A stretch of 64,000 bases of DNA from the NCBI GenBank assembly GCA_036873135.1, contig JAPTYO010000010.1, positions 26,901,772-26,965,771 on the forward strand, read 5' to 3'. Position numbers and translations under genes: made by a program. Of this stretch, positions 40,900-53,608 are shown piece by piece. The stretch comes from Clarkia xantiana subsp. parviflora. Its lineage: Eukaryota; Streptophyta; Magnoliopsida; Myrtales; Onagraceae. Each line of letters begins with the position of its first letter. The stretch's first letter is position 1. The notes beneath the pieces were generated by a model. The model made no database searches. It was given only the letters and a program-made list of their open reading frames with translations, and had not been told where the DNA came from.

Positions 40900-43077
40900 T
40901 ATTTTCCTTTTTAAAAAATTGGCATGTTATATCACCAACTCGTATTCACATAAAATGGTGCAACTTCATAAAATTTTATTTCAAACTGTTTTATTTTAAT
41001 TTTAAGTGTTACAACAGTGTCTCATATTCTCATCTCATGTCATGATATAAGTTCTTATCATTTATTCAAAATTATTATCTTTCATTTTAAAAATGCACAA
41101 TTTTTCGACCAGGCCAAAATTGAAACTGATTTTTTTTTAATGTGCAAAAGATAGAAACGTTTATGAAAAAAACGTGACTAACTAATTTTCTTCATAAAAC
41201 ATAATACGAAACAAAAGTAAATTCATAAGTTCAAGAAAATATATACATTATTTCTCGATTCTTGACATTAATTAATTTTCCCTATAAAGAATCATGCAGT
41301 TTGTGAGATATACGAAATGTTGCATTTTATTCATGTATGGAATTTATCATTCGAGTTTAATCACTTTGGTGATTATAACCAACTTTAAAGTCATGCATAT
41401 AAGTATTAAAGTAATATCTCAACAGCTTAATATAACCCGATAATCATATAATTGTTATCATCATGATATTAAAAAAACATTAGAGAACATAACTAGAATA
41501 TATGACCACATAACTAGAATATATTGTAATATTTAAATATGTTCTTACATTGTCCCACTAGGCCTGATAATTACTTTACTCTTAAATCATTATGGCAATA
41601 ACATAAGATGATGGGTGTCACGTCAGCTTCCACGTCATTAAATAGTACTTATAATTTTAATATCTACATTTTTTTATCTCTAGGGGTGTCTATAGGGGAT
41701 CCACATCAGGATGACAACACATGTAGTATGCTTGCTCCACACAAACCTAGGATAATCTCCGCTCGCAACAGATCAGCGCGTAAGGAGTGAAGTATTGATA
41801 TGAATATTTTCTTTCATTCTAAAAAAATTGTTTCATTTAGTCAAATTTTTTAACTTAAAGAATTAAAATGCGGTAGAATCAACGAGAGCGTCACATCAGT
41901 TTTATGTTATTAAATAGTATTTTCTAATTTTAATATAAAAATAAATAAATATTTATTTACATTTATTATAATATTAATTAATACCGAATATCACAATCAA
42001 AGAGACATAAAATTTTCATTGTAATAGATATTTTCTTGTGAAAATAGAAATGAAAACCATATAAATTACATATAATATCATATATTTTAATTTATATACA
42101 CCACCGTAACAAATTAAACAACAATAAGATGAATGTGTTCTTTAATATATCAATTAATTTTAAAAACGAGTTTCCAAATGAATAATATTATAACTTAATT
42201 TTTCATATAAAAAGAAATATTATGCAAAGCGCGGGTCAATAGTAGTTATACATATAAGGTTAAACGTTAAATTTTAATGAAAACAAAATATTTAGTGTGT
42301 ACTTACTCTTTTTAATATCTTTTTCCCATACAACAAAATATAAAATTAACTTTCACTATATACTTTGTAAAATTTTATTTTAAGGTAGATTGTTTAGTTT
42401 CTTCCAAAAACAAGTTATTGCTAAATATTTAATTTACATGTTCATGGAAGGATGCAGGAAATGCATATTCTATGTGTACGCGGTTTCACTTCTTTTTTAC
42501 CACTATGGCACTCCAAGACCGTTTTCTTGTTCTTTCATTCTTTGTCTTTGCCAAAACCAACCGGAAAACAAAAAACAATTCACTTTTGTAGTTTGTTGTT
42601 GTCGTTGGTGATCTTGAGTCGAGTCCGAATTAACGAACAAAGATGATCGTTCGAAGAACGTCATTGCTGGCCAGTAGTTGGAAGTTCAAGTAAATGTTCA
42701 TCAATATAATAGGTGTTCTCCCACGCATCGTGAGTGGTTTATCATTATGATAATATGTGATATAATAATATTGATTAATCAAGTTTGTTGAATCTATATG
42801 TATTTTGGTTATTTAAAATTTAAAATAATGGCTAGTAAATTGGAGATTGAAATAATTTATGATGGAATCTCTTCTTCTTCTACATATCATTGTGTATATT
42901 TGATATTGCTGATGATTTATGATGAAGTCTCTTCTTCTACATAGCATTAATTACAGTGATATTTGTTGATGTGGCTTGTGTTTGACTTAGTCTCTCTATT
43001 CCAGAATTGATACATATGAAAATATAATTATCCAATTTGTAAATAAGTATAAATAATAATATATTATTTGACGAAAC
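40900..43077. other. Gene-free AT-rich stretch
   Basis: No supported gene. Two related segments, GTCACGTCAGCTTCCACGTC near 41617 and GTCACATCAGTTTTATG near 41890, each run into TTAAATAGTA and AATTTTAATAT and look like diverged copies of one repeat. AAGCGCGGGTCAATAGTAG near 42226 is a possible worn Helitron 3' end. An imperfect duplication of TTTATGATGAAGTCTCTTC type is seen at 42850-42955. Confidence 0.45.
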
Positions 43078-43488
43078 CAGTGTTATCAGAACCGGACCGG
43101 GGCCTGAACCGGCAGGGCCACCGGTTCCCGGTTCGGCCGGTCGGACCCGGTCCGAACCGGGTCCGACCGGTTTTAGTAAAAAAAATGCAAATTTGCATAT
43201 CCTCTTTGTAAGTTAACCCTTATGTAGGTTTTAGTCCGGATCGGGACCTGCCTCTCTATAAGTTTACCCTAAAAAATTTTTAATTTTTTTTTTTTAAATG
43301 AAAAGAGTCCGAACCGGCGAACCGGTGAACCGCCCGGTTCGCCCAAAACCGGCCGGTTCGGTGAAAACCGGACTTCAGAACCGGGTTCGCTTACATCCTC
43401 CGGAAATAAGCAAACCGGACCGGTGAGGGGTCCGGTTCCGGTCCGACCGCGGTCGGACCGCCGGTCCGGTCCGGTTCTGATAACACTG
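43078..43488. mobile_element. Non-autonomous hAT element, 8-bp TSD (copy 2)
   Basis: Ends CAGTGTTATCAGAACCGG and the complement of CCGGTTCTGATAACACTG are a perfect 18-bp inverted repeat. Flanking 8-mers GACGAAAC at 43070-43077 and 43489-43496 are identical. 411 bp, GC-rich compared with its surroundings, composed of CCGGTCCG-type words; longer than copy 1, with an AT-rich insertion in the middle. Confidence 0.92.
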
Positions 43489-43496
43489 GACGAAAC

Positions 43497-44301
43497 CATC
43501 ATGATTAATTTATTACGTATAATATGCAGATATATTAATTTATTTTTAGAAAAATATCTATAATAAAGAAGGTAAATACCAAACACAAAACAAAACTTAC
43601 CAATCCGATAAATTTTATAATTAATATGTTTCATCGATGAAATATAATTTGATCGGTAATTATATACTTAACCAACCGAATTTTTATTTTAGTTCATAAG
43701 TGCAATATAATTGTCAAAGATTTTTTTCAGTCGATGTAATATAATTGCTAATCAAATATATTTTAGTGGGAATTGATCTTATGCACTAACCAGCTAGATA
43801 AAACAATCTATATATAATATAATTGTGATGCATATTTGGTAGATAGTCTAGGTTTTTGCCATGTCACCAACAAATATTTTAATTGGTTGGTAATTGTTTT
43901 TGTAACTTCTTCATATGTTACACATATCTATTTTTCATTCAATTATTTAACTCACATTTTTTCTACATGTATATTAGCTAATCTTGATTTGTATACTAAT
44001 TCACATTTTTCATATTCATATTCTAGTAATTTTTGTAAGCTTTAATCTATCTAACAAAAATAATTTTGTGCAACATTTAGTTAAAATAGTGTTAAAAACT
44101 AGGTTATATTGGAACGACACTACTAGCCCATTCATTTCATTGGCAAAAAAAAAAAAAAACCAGGGTATCAATTCGCAAAAATGTAAAATTTTAACTTAAC
44201 GAAAGAGTTCTTATGAATAAAATGTTGCATTGCCTCTTTAAATTTAAATATTTATAAGAAAATTTTGCATACATGTTTACTTTCATTAAAATTTAATATA
44301 A
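43497..44301. other. Gene-free AT-rich stretch
   Basis: Only short AT-rich open frames without domains. Nothing identifiable beyond simple sequence runs. Confidence 0.5.
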
Positions 44302-44697
44302 CTAGGTTCTATCCCCGCGCGCAGCGCGGGGTGACTTATTATTTATCTATATAATTAATAAAATAATTAATTTTTATTTTAAGAAAATCACATAATCACA
44401 ATTCACAAATTAATTATTCTTTTTATTAAAAATACATTTAAGTATATAATTAACATAATAAAAAAATACATTTAATTGTATATAATTAAAATTTAACTAT
44501 ATTTAATTAACATAATAAAAAATCCATTTATGGCAACTCGACCCACGCTGCTGCAGCCGCCTACACCAAATGCTCCCATTTGTCGGTCGATCCATCTTCA
44601 CCCGTTGCAATAGGAGATAGAGATTGAACCCTTGCAACTATTTGTTTTTGGTGTTTTGAGATGAAACTCTCAAATCTGATTTCATCCATTTTTTGTG

Positions 44698-44763
<66 letters not shown>

Positions 44764-46880
44764 CAAATAAGCAATTTTTTTTACTATATTGAAGGTTTGA
44801 TTCGTTTGAGATCCGTCAATATTCTTTTATATATATATATATATATATAGCTCTGATTGATGAAGGGCAGCAGAACTCCGTCCTGCAGACCTTTCATTAT
44901 ATGTAACCGTAATCTTTTATAAATTTTTCTAAATGTGTTCTGATTTTTACGAGATATATATTAATTATAGAGGATAGAAGAGTATGTAACCGAAATTGAT
45001 CTTAAAATACTCTAAATGGTTTCTGTTATTTTAGATTTATTATAGAGTATAGAAGAGAGCTTATTTGTTTTATGAACGACGTTATTAACATTTTTAGCTA
45101 GTATTAATTCTATAAATGAAATTTGTGAAGGGTTTATTCAAATGTGTCTATTTCTTAATGGCTTGTGATGCTGATGTGTCAAACTCACATTTATCAATCT
45201 CATCTAATACCATCAGCTTTAGTATATAGAATAGAGTATAATATGTAACCGACATTTAAAATATAGAGAGTAAACGAAGGGGATGGGGAGAAAACTAATA
45301 TAATGGATTCTGGCTGATGTTATTAAAGAATAGTGTCTAATGTGTAATGTAATTGTATAAAACAAATGATTGTGTGAATGTTTGAACTTGGAAGTCTCCA
45401 TTCTCCCATAAATATTATAATTAATTGTCATTATTTATTATTGATATTTCCTTCTAATAATATAATAAATATATGTTTAATTATTCGTTTATTAGGAAAA
45501 AATAAATATACATATATTATATATATAATTAATTAATTTTGATTATTGCTTTCCTTCTATAATATAATGTTCATATATATGGAAAAACTATCGAACAAAA
45601 AATTTGGACTTATAGTGGTGGTGGTATACTGGTAACTGTTTGCTAGGAATTCATTATTATTATTATTATAATAAATAAAATAAAAATTATAAACTAAAGA
45701 GAATGGAAAAAAGAGAGATGGGGCACATGTAAGGTTAATATAGACCATGCAAAACAGCAATGTTCTTCCTTTTCTGGATGTAAATTAGAATATCTGCCAT
45801 GGATGCCCATATCTTTATCTTATCTCTCTGCATGCATCATCAATTCAATATCTGCCATACGGAAAAGGCGTTTAAGAAGAAGTTGTTGCACTGGCACAAC
45901 AGTAGAAGAGGTAATCGATCGGCCGACGGGTTGGTTTCCTCGCCGGATATTCTGCTTACCGGCGAGTGACCAACCTCTAGGCCCTTCCTTTCTGATACAG
46001 CGGCCACAGGAACATCACCGTTCAATTACTATAATCTATGTCAATAACGACTTTCTGTAAATCTGCAGTAATCGGGATAGAAGCCGCGCACTGGCTGAAC
46101 AACGAAGCCAAGATTCCAGGGAAAGGTACGCTTGTTCATACTTATCTTCGATTACTCCACATTTATTTGCTCTTTTAAACCTAAACCCTCTCTGCTTTCT
46201 TCCCTCTGTCCTCTCTTCTATGGTTTAATTATCCTTGAATTGTTTTTAAGATGCTTGATTTCTTTATGCATGTCTGTAATAGATGGAGGAGAAACTTGAT
46301 TCTGATTTTGAATAATCATTGTGTTGATGCTAATTATATATATATATATATACAACAACGAATTTAAGAGACTGTTACATCTCTTGGCGCTTCGTTTACT
46401 GCATGTTCCTTTAGTTTTTATGCCGCTTCGTCTGTTGCGCAATGAATCTCAGTTCGTTGATGTGTTGTAACTGCCAAGTTAATTGAAGATCAGTGGCGGT
46501 TACAGTAGATAGAGCAGCGATCTGTGGAACCCTAGGAGCCGAAGAAGAGACCATGGTGGATAACAGTATGTACGGTGCGGCGTCGTTTTGTAGAGCTATC
46601 GTGTCAAGCTCAAATTGATTCTCGACCGATGCCATCACAGTTAGATGGTAGAGATGCCAAAGCGATGTCGTTTACTGGAGTGTCCAGAGTTTGAAAGTGG
46701 AGTTTTGATAGTGCGACGTCGTTCAATGAAAATGGAGGAGACTGTTGTCTTTTTGCACATTACAAAGAAACTGCTATGTCTATAGGCCCTTCACCGTATA
46801 ATTAAATTACTGAATACGTGGCAAGCAATTAACTGATCAAAATCCAGGATTAGTATATATTTAGATAGATTAGATCATAT
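44302..46880 (-). mobile_element. Probable Helitron (minus orientation), possible captured exons
   Basis: Read on the minus strand, the 3' end at 44302 has CTAG followed by T, preceded by a strong hairpin (CCCCGCGC-TGC-GCGCGGGG, 44313-44331). This is a clear Helitron terminus, and the element extends to higher coordinates. A candidate 5' region near 46800-46880 reads ATATATACTAATCC then GCCACGT on the minus strand, resembling Helitron 5' ends, but the exact TC start is uncertain. Inside, 45800-46140 looks exon-like on the plus strand (an AG acceptor before TAATCGGGATAGAAGCC and an AAAG|GTACGC donor at about 46121) and 46411-46638 holds a 75-codon minus frame. No known protein was recognised. 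No Rep/helicase is present, so it is non-autonomous. Confidence 0.55.
44700..44761. repeat. (AT)n microsatellite
   Basis: About 31 uninterrupted TA dinucleotides. A shorter TA run lies at 44829-44849. Confidence 0.95.
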
Positions 46881-47277
46881 TAATTTTTTGCAAAAAAAAA
46901 AAAAAACCCTTGCATAACTAATTTTAAAGCACTCATGATCCTTTGTCAATTATTTCTCATATTATATTTATTAACCATGCTTTTCTCTTTAATTTGTCCA
47001 AAAATACTAAAGGATTGCAACTATATATGAAAATTATATCAGTCTGTTGATTTGCGATTCACTAAGTTGTGAATTAGTTATGGAGCATAAATTGTGACCA
47101 TGAAGTAATTTTTATTATTATGCGTTCTTTAATTATTTTAAACCAGTTAACCTAAAGTGAACAATGCTAAGTTTGTTAATAATAACAATTCATAATTTAA
47201 TCAATTACTTTATTGTTTGATTTCAACTATTTAAACATTAAAATAATTTCAAAATAATAACTACATCAAATAGTGAA

Positions 47278-47305
47278 CCCGCGCTTGCGTGGGGCAAATA
47301 CCTAG
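47278..47305 (+). mobile_element. Helitron 3' terminus (hairpin + CTAG)
   Basis: CCCGCGC-TT-GCGTGGG (one mispair) forms a hairpin, followed by CAAATAC, CTAG and T. The element extends to the left. Its 5' end was not found; it may enclose or abut the minus-oriented Helitron ending at 44302. Confidence 0.7.
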
Positions 47306-48596
47306 TTTACGGGGCCTTTAAGGCTAGGTGCATATGAAACCCATTTAATGAAGCCCATCTAATCATGCCGCCCAGTCTGAAGCCCATCTATATACATTAC
47401 ACGTACACGGATTGGGTTAAGTTAATGAATTTATGATAACAAAAATATGCAATTACACATTTTAAGAAATTTCATATACATATATAAATTACTTTATATA
47501 GTTTTTTTAGTCGATAAATTATAGTTGGTATATAATAAAATTGAGTTAGCTTTTTTAATATATATATATATATAAGTCTTACTTCAAATTTTATAATTAA
47601 AAATATTTATATGAAACTTTTTAATATGTACATATAATATATTTATTTTTCATTATATATAATATTAGAGTACTATAAAATCCTTTGTAAGATTGGTTCA
47701 AAAAATTAAACAAATTTAGAGATATCGAAGAATAAAATACGCTAAATAAAAATCAATTATATTTAATTATAAATCTATTTAACATTAAATTACATATAAA
47801 TTAATTTTCATCAGATTCCCTGCCCTACTCTTCATGTCCCAGATAATGCATTACCGTTAAGATCTTGACACGTGTCCTATGTGTAATTAATTTTGTGGTT
47901 TTTTTTTCTTTCTAAAACCTATTGAGATTGGTGAACCCTAAATAGTAAATCTAAGGACACGTGTCAAAAAATTAACTATGAGGCACGATCTGGGGCAGGA
48001 AAAATGGAGTAGGAAATCTGTATCCCTTTTGGTGTCTTCGCGTGTCTTTTCCTCACCCTTCAATCATTTCCATCAATCCACTCATAATCCATCACTTTTA
48101 CTTTTCACAACGAAGCGGAATTTACTAGCGTGGATGTGGTCAGCTTCTCAGGTGAATGTCCCAATAAATTGACGAGAAATGAGCATGAATGAAAAGAATT
48201 TAACAGTCGGTTTCTTCGGGATTGACTTCTTTATAATCAAACTGAGACATCGAAAAGCAAACCAAAATGAAATCTGAGACTGTCGATTTTAATATTTTAA
48301 CCCCGATACACCAAATTGCAACATGGGTGAAACATGAGACCAGTGTTTAAGACTATTGAGGATCTGCTGCGTTGTGGCCATGCCGCGGTCTTCAGCGCCG
48401 GTGGAAGCTTCGACGTCGTTAAATGACTTGTGGGTCACCGCCATATAATCTATAAGAGATGATCTAGGGGTGGTTTGCTGTTACATCGTTCGTTCTTCTG
48501 TGATTAATAATTGAAGAAATATCTTGGAGGAAGAAGGGGATACATAAGGAGAATAGTTGTATATCTAGAATGTTGCCATGTTATGTCATTTTTGTG

Positions 48597-48694
48597 TCAG
48601 GCCGGTCGGACCGGGTTCGAACTGGGTCGGACCGTGAGAACCGTGAACCGGTGCCCTGACCGGTTCGATGTCCTGTTCGGTTCTGATAACACTG
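48597..48694. mobile_element. hAT element fragment (copy 3, 3' end only)
   Basis: GGCCGGTCGGACCGGGTTCG and CGGTTCTGATAACACTG match the body and right end of copies at 40435 and 43078. The left CAGTGTTATCAG end is missing, so this is a truncated relative. Confidence 0.8.
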
Positions 48695-49957
48695 CCTGAG
48701 ACTGTAAATAGGTTCTTAACCCTAGATTTAATCAGATGGTAATTTTAAAAGAGAAGACGGAACATATTAGAGATTAGAGTTTGGTATTGAAAAAAAAATG
48801 TAAAAAAAAAATATTTGTTTAGGATGAATGAGATGTATTAGTGCATTTTAGAGTTTGTTGATGTTATTTATTAAATTATTAATTCATTTTTGAACTCTTA
48901 GATAAATTAATAGGTGGTTTTTTTTTTAACAAATTGTTAATTTATGTTTTTGCTTGTTTTGGATAATTTGCTAACTAAGATTTTGCTTGCGAACATACTA
49001 TCCACTAAAGTATCCACAAAACAAAACCTGAGTGAGAAATTTGTCCAAAAAACTTTCGTTAGCAATTTGTTCAAGTTTTCAAATGTGAGCTAGTCATATG
49101 TAAAAATAAAATAATAAATCAACTAACAATTTTTTTCTAAAAAAATGAATGAGTTAGTAATGACGATTCTAAACTCATCATACTACGTAATATTCGAGAT
49201 CTATTGCTCATAATCTGGGGTTTTTTTTCCAACTAGACTTAGTGAACAACGAAAGTATGCACTGGTTCGTCAACGTAGCTCCATCAGCAGTTTAGTATAG
49301 TTAAGAGTCCGGATCGACACGTTAAACTTAATTATACGTACATCCTCTTATGAATGACATACTATGTGAGTCAAACAAAATGTTATATTTTAATCGAGTC
49401 ATTACGAAGAGACTCCTATATTAATTTCGAACCTGAAATTTTAGATGGAAATTATATGAGAATAAACGCCCTTACTATAAAAAAAACCATTGGTAGTCCA
49501 TAATTTTTTTTTTCAAGGGCTCAAATGTAAATTAGGAAATTGATAATTATCCCTATTTTTTATTTTTAGTTCAATTGACTCAATCCATTGAATTTCTTTT
49601 ATTTATCATTATCATCATGCTTTAAATTCGGTAAGTGTACAAAGCATGTGATAAGGGTACGGGAATCGTGTGACTCGTGACATCAGATGTAACTGAACTT
49701 TACCCAAAAAATTCGGTTTTTAGTGATTATTATTATTATAGTATTAATTAAAACTGTAGATAAATAGGAAATAGAAATCTCCAAGAAATGCCGCAACGCT
49801 ACTTCCTTTTTCTCCACTGTGACAACCATGGCGTCTTCGATGCTTACTCTATAGCCATCACCCTCTCCCCTTCGTTTCAGTTCAGAACTCCTTCCTCAAA
49901 CGTAACTTCTATTCTCTTTCTCTTCTACCCTAGGACTCTTCCTTGGTCGGCGCAGTG
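48695..49957. other. Gene-free stretch and RING-CH promoter region
   Basis: AT-rich with no supported gene. The last ~200 bp before the ATG at 49958 become CT-rich (CTTTTTCTCCACTG, CTCTCCCCTTCG, TTCTCTTTCTCTTC), consistent with a plant 5' untranslated leader. Confidence 0.5.
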
Positions 49958-52793
49958 ATGGAGAATTCAGCTGACGAGCTTCTTCACGCCGCCGAATCTG
50001 CATCCGATTCCCGCGAAGATCCTCCTCCGCAGGTATTTTTCATGTTTTCAGCTTCCGCTAGCTGTTCTATATGGTTTATAGAGTTCCGAATTCCCTTCGA
50101 TTTCGGTTTCTCAGCAAGTTTTTGTTCTACTAGTTCAAATTAGCTCAAAAGAAAAATTCCGTGTGGACTGAATTCAAAATTTTGTTCTGTTGATTTGGTG
50201 CAAATGTATGTTGATCCCGGTGGAGTTAAAATACGGATGTAAAACTGAGGAGGAATTGTTTGAATTTGTAGAACTGCGATGATCAAAAGGGAGGAAATGA
50301 AAGGGATTCCTTTGTTCAGCAGTCTAGAAAGCCAAATCTATCATCTCTGCAGATACCTGTACGGTCTCTGGATACTGCTGGCTCTTCTTTTGTGCGGATA
50401 GATATTGCTGCAAGTCCTAGTTCTACTAGAGCTGGACTGCCACCTCGGCCGAATTCAGCCAAGTTGCGATCTTCTGTGAAAAATCTGCTTCCACAGACGA
50501 GCTTTCGAACAAAAAACGTGTCGAATGAAATAGAGAAAACAGTTCTGATGATCCCGGACACGGTTCCATCGGATGGGTCTGATAAACCTTCCACATCAAG
50601 GAATTTTTCTCTTAATAAAGTTATTTTCCCATCACTGAAATCCGCACATTCTTTACCAGTTACACCTATTGCAAGTTCATTTCTTGAAACTGCTCAAGAA
50701 CAAGAGAGGGAAACTCCAGAATGTTCTGTAAGTGTAAGTCAATTGCCAAATTCCACATCGAATTTTTTTCCCATTGGTATATTATTTGTTTTGTAGACAC
50801 CTTATTAAGTTCTGAATTCAGGTGTGTGTTTGGTTACAGAAAACGGAAGCTAAGCATCATATACGACGATCATTGTCAGTTCCAGTGAATATCAAAGCCA
50901 GGAGTTTGAGAAGGACTGACTCTGGGGGTCTGATCCGTGTAATTTCAGCCACACCGCGCCCTCTAGCTGGTGCTCAAACGCAAAATGAAACTTCAACAGA
51001 CGAGATTGGTATCGATTTTTTCTCCTGCTTTATTGAAGATAATGCTGAGTTAAAAAACCTCTGTGTGGATTTTATTTGTGCTAATGTGCTATCTTTCTGG
51101 TAACTAGTTAATGAAGACTCCGGTGAGGATATCCCGGAGGAAGAAGCAGTTTGCAGAATTTGTTTGATCGAGCTTTGTGAAGGAGGGGAAACGCTGAAAA
51201 TGGAGTGTAGCTGCAAAGGAGAGCTCGCTCTTGCTCATCAAGAATGTGCAATCAAGTGGTTCAGCATCAAAGGAAACAAAAACTGTGATGTCTGCAAGCA
51301 GGAAGTTCGGAACTTGCCCGTGACATTACTGAAACTATATCGTACTGCAAATGCACTTCAGCAGAGCGAAGACAATACTTACAGGCAAGTCTAGTGGGTT
51401 TATCAAGACATTTTAGCTGCTATGATTGAGAAATATGTTTTACTTTGAGAATTTTACATGCGAACTCTTATTTCCTTATTCGTAGATCCCAAAAAAAAAA
51501 GTTGAGTGCTTGGCAGGATTGTTCTTGAGTTCCAGTTTTTGGCTATTGAAATATAGATATCCTTGCTTTAAGTCGTTTAAATTGAATTAGTCCTGTTATG
51601 CCGCTAAGTTTTGAACACCTACCGTGTTGATGTTGTGCACTTGTTTTGCAGGGTATGGCAGGATGTACCAGTTCTAGTCATAGTCAGCATGCTTGCTTAT
51701 TTCTGCTTTCTAGAGCAACTTCTGGTAAGAGCCCGATGTATACTATAGCTTGATTACCACACTCATAAATCACCAGAATGTTGCTAATTTAAAAGTTTAC
51801 TCTCTAAAAACAGTCCCAACTATAAAGTCATGTTCTAATCGTTGCCCCTGATTTAAAATGTTGATATTCGGTGTCTCAACTATCAGATTTGTTGTTTTCC
51901 ACATTTTCAACTGATTTTAACGTTAAAATTAGTGTTTTAAGCAAACAAAAACATGATATTTTCCACTTTTCTGAATTATTAGATTTGTTACTCATGGTTT
52001 AAGCTTACTTGATGCTTAAAAAACATGTTTTTGTCCCGTCAAATTTAAAAAAACATGTTTTTGTTCCTCTAATTCTTGCAGGTTTCAGATTTGGGACCCC
52101 GAGCACTTGCAGTATCATTGCCATCTGCTTGTGTTTTAGGCCTCCTCTCATCCTTGATTTCTTCTACAATGGGTGAGTCCAGCTGCTCTTTTGGTTTAAG
52201 CTTTCTCCAGCTGATAGATTTATGAACTCAGCTGAACATATTCGGTTTGAAATTTCTTCTGGTAAACCTTTTCCCCACATTTTTGCTTTTCTGGAATTAC
52301 AGTGAGTAGAAACTACATTTGGGCGTATGCATCCTTCCAGTTTGCAATCGTGATTCTTTTCGCTCACATTTTCTATGCAACTGTAAGTAAAAAATCAAAC
52401 TTTCTGCCTATTTGAAACCTACACTAAACCCTAAACCCCAAAACCTTATTCTGCGTGCTCCATTTGATTTTCTAGGATTTCTCTGGACCGACTCGTATTC
52501 TGTGTATTTGGAAATTACAGCTTGATGTGAAAGCGGTTCTATCGGTTCTTCTCTCATCGTTTACTGGATTTGGAATCGCAATCAGCACGAACTCCATTCT
52601 CATCGAGTATCTGAGGTGGAGATCGAATCGGCAGCTACGACTATCTCACCCCCAAACGCATAGAGCTCCAAGAGAGCACCACCAAGTGCGGCAAGAACAG
52701 CATCATCAACAAGAAGACCACTCAATCCACCAATCTGTGGTTGAAAATATAAGTAGTGAATCGATGCAGAGTTCGAGACAGCCCGAACCATGA
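49958..52793 (+). CDS. Membrane RING-CH (RINGv) E3 ubiquitin ligase, 8 exons, 497 aa
   Basis: Exons: 49958-50032, 50272-50727, 50840-51008, 51108-51384, 51652-51724, 52082-52172, 52303-52382, 52521-52793; the frame closes exactly. The first ~230 residues are Ser/Pro-rich and probably disordered ([19 protein letters not shown]). The RINGv domain is C4HC3: CRICL, CSC, AHQEC, CDVC, with the [10 protein letters not shown] core typical of MARCH-like ligases, which recruit an E2 enzyme. After it come hydrophobic segments ([74 protein letters not shown]), so it is a multi-pass membrane protein. The C-terminal tail is His/Gln-rich. The intron after 51384 uses a GC donor (AG|GCAAGT). Substrates cannot be read from sequence. 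The upstream in-frame TTG at 49943 is not used; ATG at 49958 is chosen. Confidence 0.92.
51385..51651 (+). other. GC-AG intron in the RING-CH gene
   Basis: Exon 4 ends TACAG and is followed by GCAAGT; the acceptor is TTTTGCAG at 51644-51651. No GT donor near this point keeps the frame, whereas AG|GC gives R-V-W-Q-D in frame. GC donors with an otherwise perfect consensus are the known minority class of U2 introns. Confidence 0.85.
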
Positions 52794-52882
52794 TTTGCAA
52801 ATGGATGGTGCTCGAAGTGGTGATTCTATTCAATTCAATTAAAAGAGATTAGATAACAAAGTGAGCCAGAATTCTTATTGAT

Positions 52883-53012
52883 ATGATGTTGTAGTAGTGC
52901 AAGTGACTTTGATCATATGTATAGAGGATTACTTACCAAATTATGATGTTGTAGTAGTGCAAATGACTTTGATCATATATATATATATATAGATGATTAG
53001 TTACCAAATTGC
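52883..53012. repeat. 60-bp tandem duplication downstream of the RING-CH gene
   Basis: ATGATGTTGTAGTAGTGCAA...TTACTTACCAAATT occurs twice in tandem (52883 and 52943) with a few substitutions and an AT expansion in the second copy. It lies about 90 bp past the stop codon, probably in or just beyond the 3' untranslated region. Confidence 0.85.
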
Positions 53013-53468
53013 TCTCTTAATTTTCACATTGATTAGGAATTATAATTAGTAGAATTAAAATGACAGAATTAATAAACATAATAGGGCTATGCGACTTTAA
53101 TTCGCGCACAACTGTTATGTTATGGTTATGCGAATATGCATTTTGTTAGTTGCACTTTTTTAGTAGAAAAATTATTAGTTAAATTTTGGTTAATGTACAA
53201 TTTCGTTATTTTTTTTCTGTTACGAATTTTAAAAATATCATAATGTTCTACTATAAGTCTATAATTCTAAAATATCCTACATTTTTATATAAAAATAAAT
53301 AAAATCTAGGATTAAATTTTATAATAATTTGTATCATAATTATTATTATATAATTTTTAATTTTTGGCCCATACAAAAGTGTCGCTAATTGTTCCTTATG
53401 ATCTACCGACCGAGTGAGAAAATAGACGGCATCATCCCAATATCTTGGCGAGCCTATTTCACAATGTA

Positions 53469-53496
53469 AGGCCCAAGCCTTTTAGCGCTAGGGTTT
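53469..53496 (+). promoter_or_regulatory. Site II and telo-box promoter motifs of eL27
   Basis: GGCCCA at 53470-53475 (site II type) is followed at 53489 by TAGGGTTT (telo-box, AAACCCTA on the other strand), about 115-140 bp before the ATG. This pair is the known signature of plant ribosomal protein promoters, where TCP and other factors bind to coordinate growth-linked transcription. Confidence 0.75.
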
Positions 53497-53608
53497 AATT
53501 ATCTATCCTTCTTCTTCTACTATGGAAAACCTAATAGCTAGCGCAGACAGAAAAGGTGCTTGAGAGACAGAAGAGAGAGTTTGAGAGACAGAAGCGTAGT
53601 GAAAGACA

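Noticed and set aside
46411..46638. Small functional gene on the minus strand
   Set aside because: No recognisable domain and no exon context; kept only as a possible captured fragment.
48695..48720. MULE terminus (complement GGGTTAAGAACCTATTTACAG)
   Set aside because: It resembles sequence near 55840 and other GGGTTAAG ends, but no partner terminus or 9-bp duplication was found.
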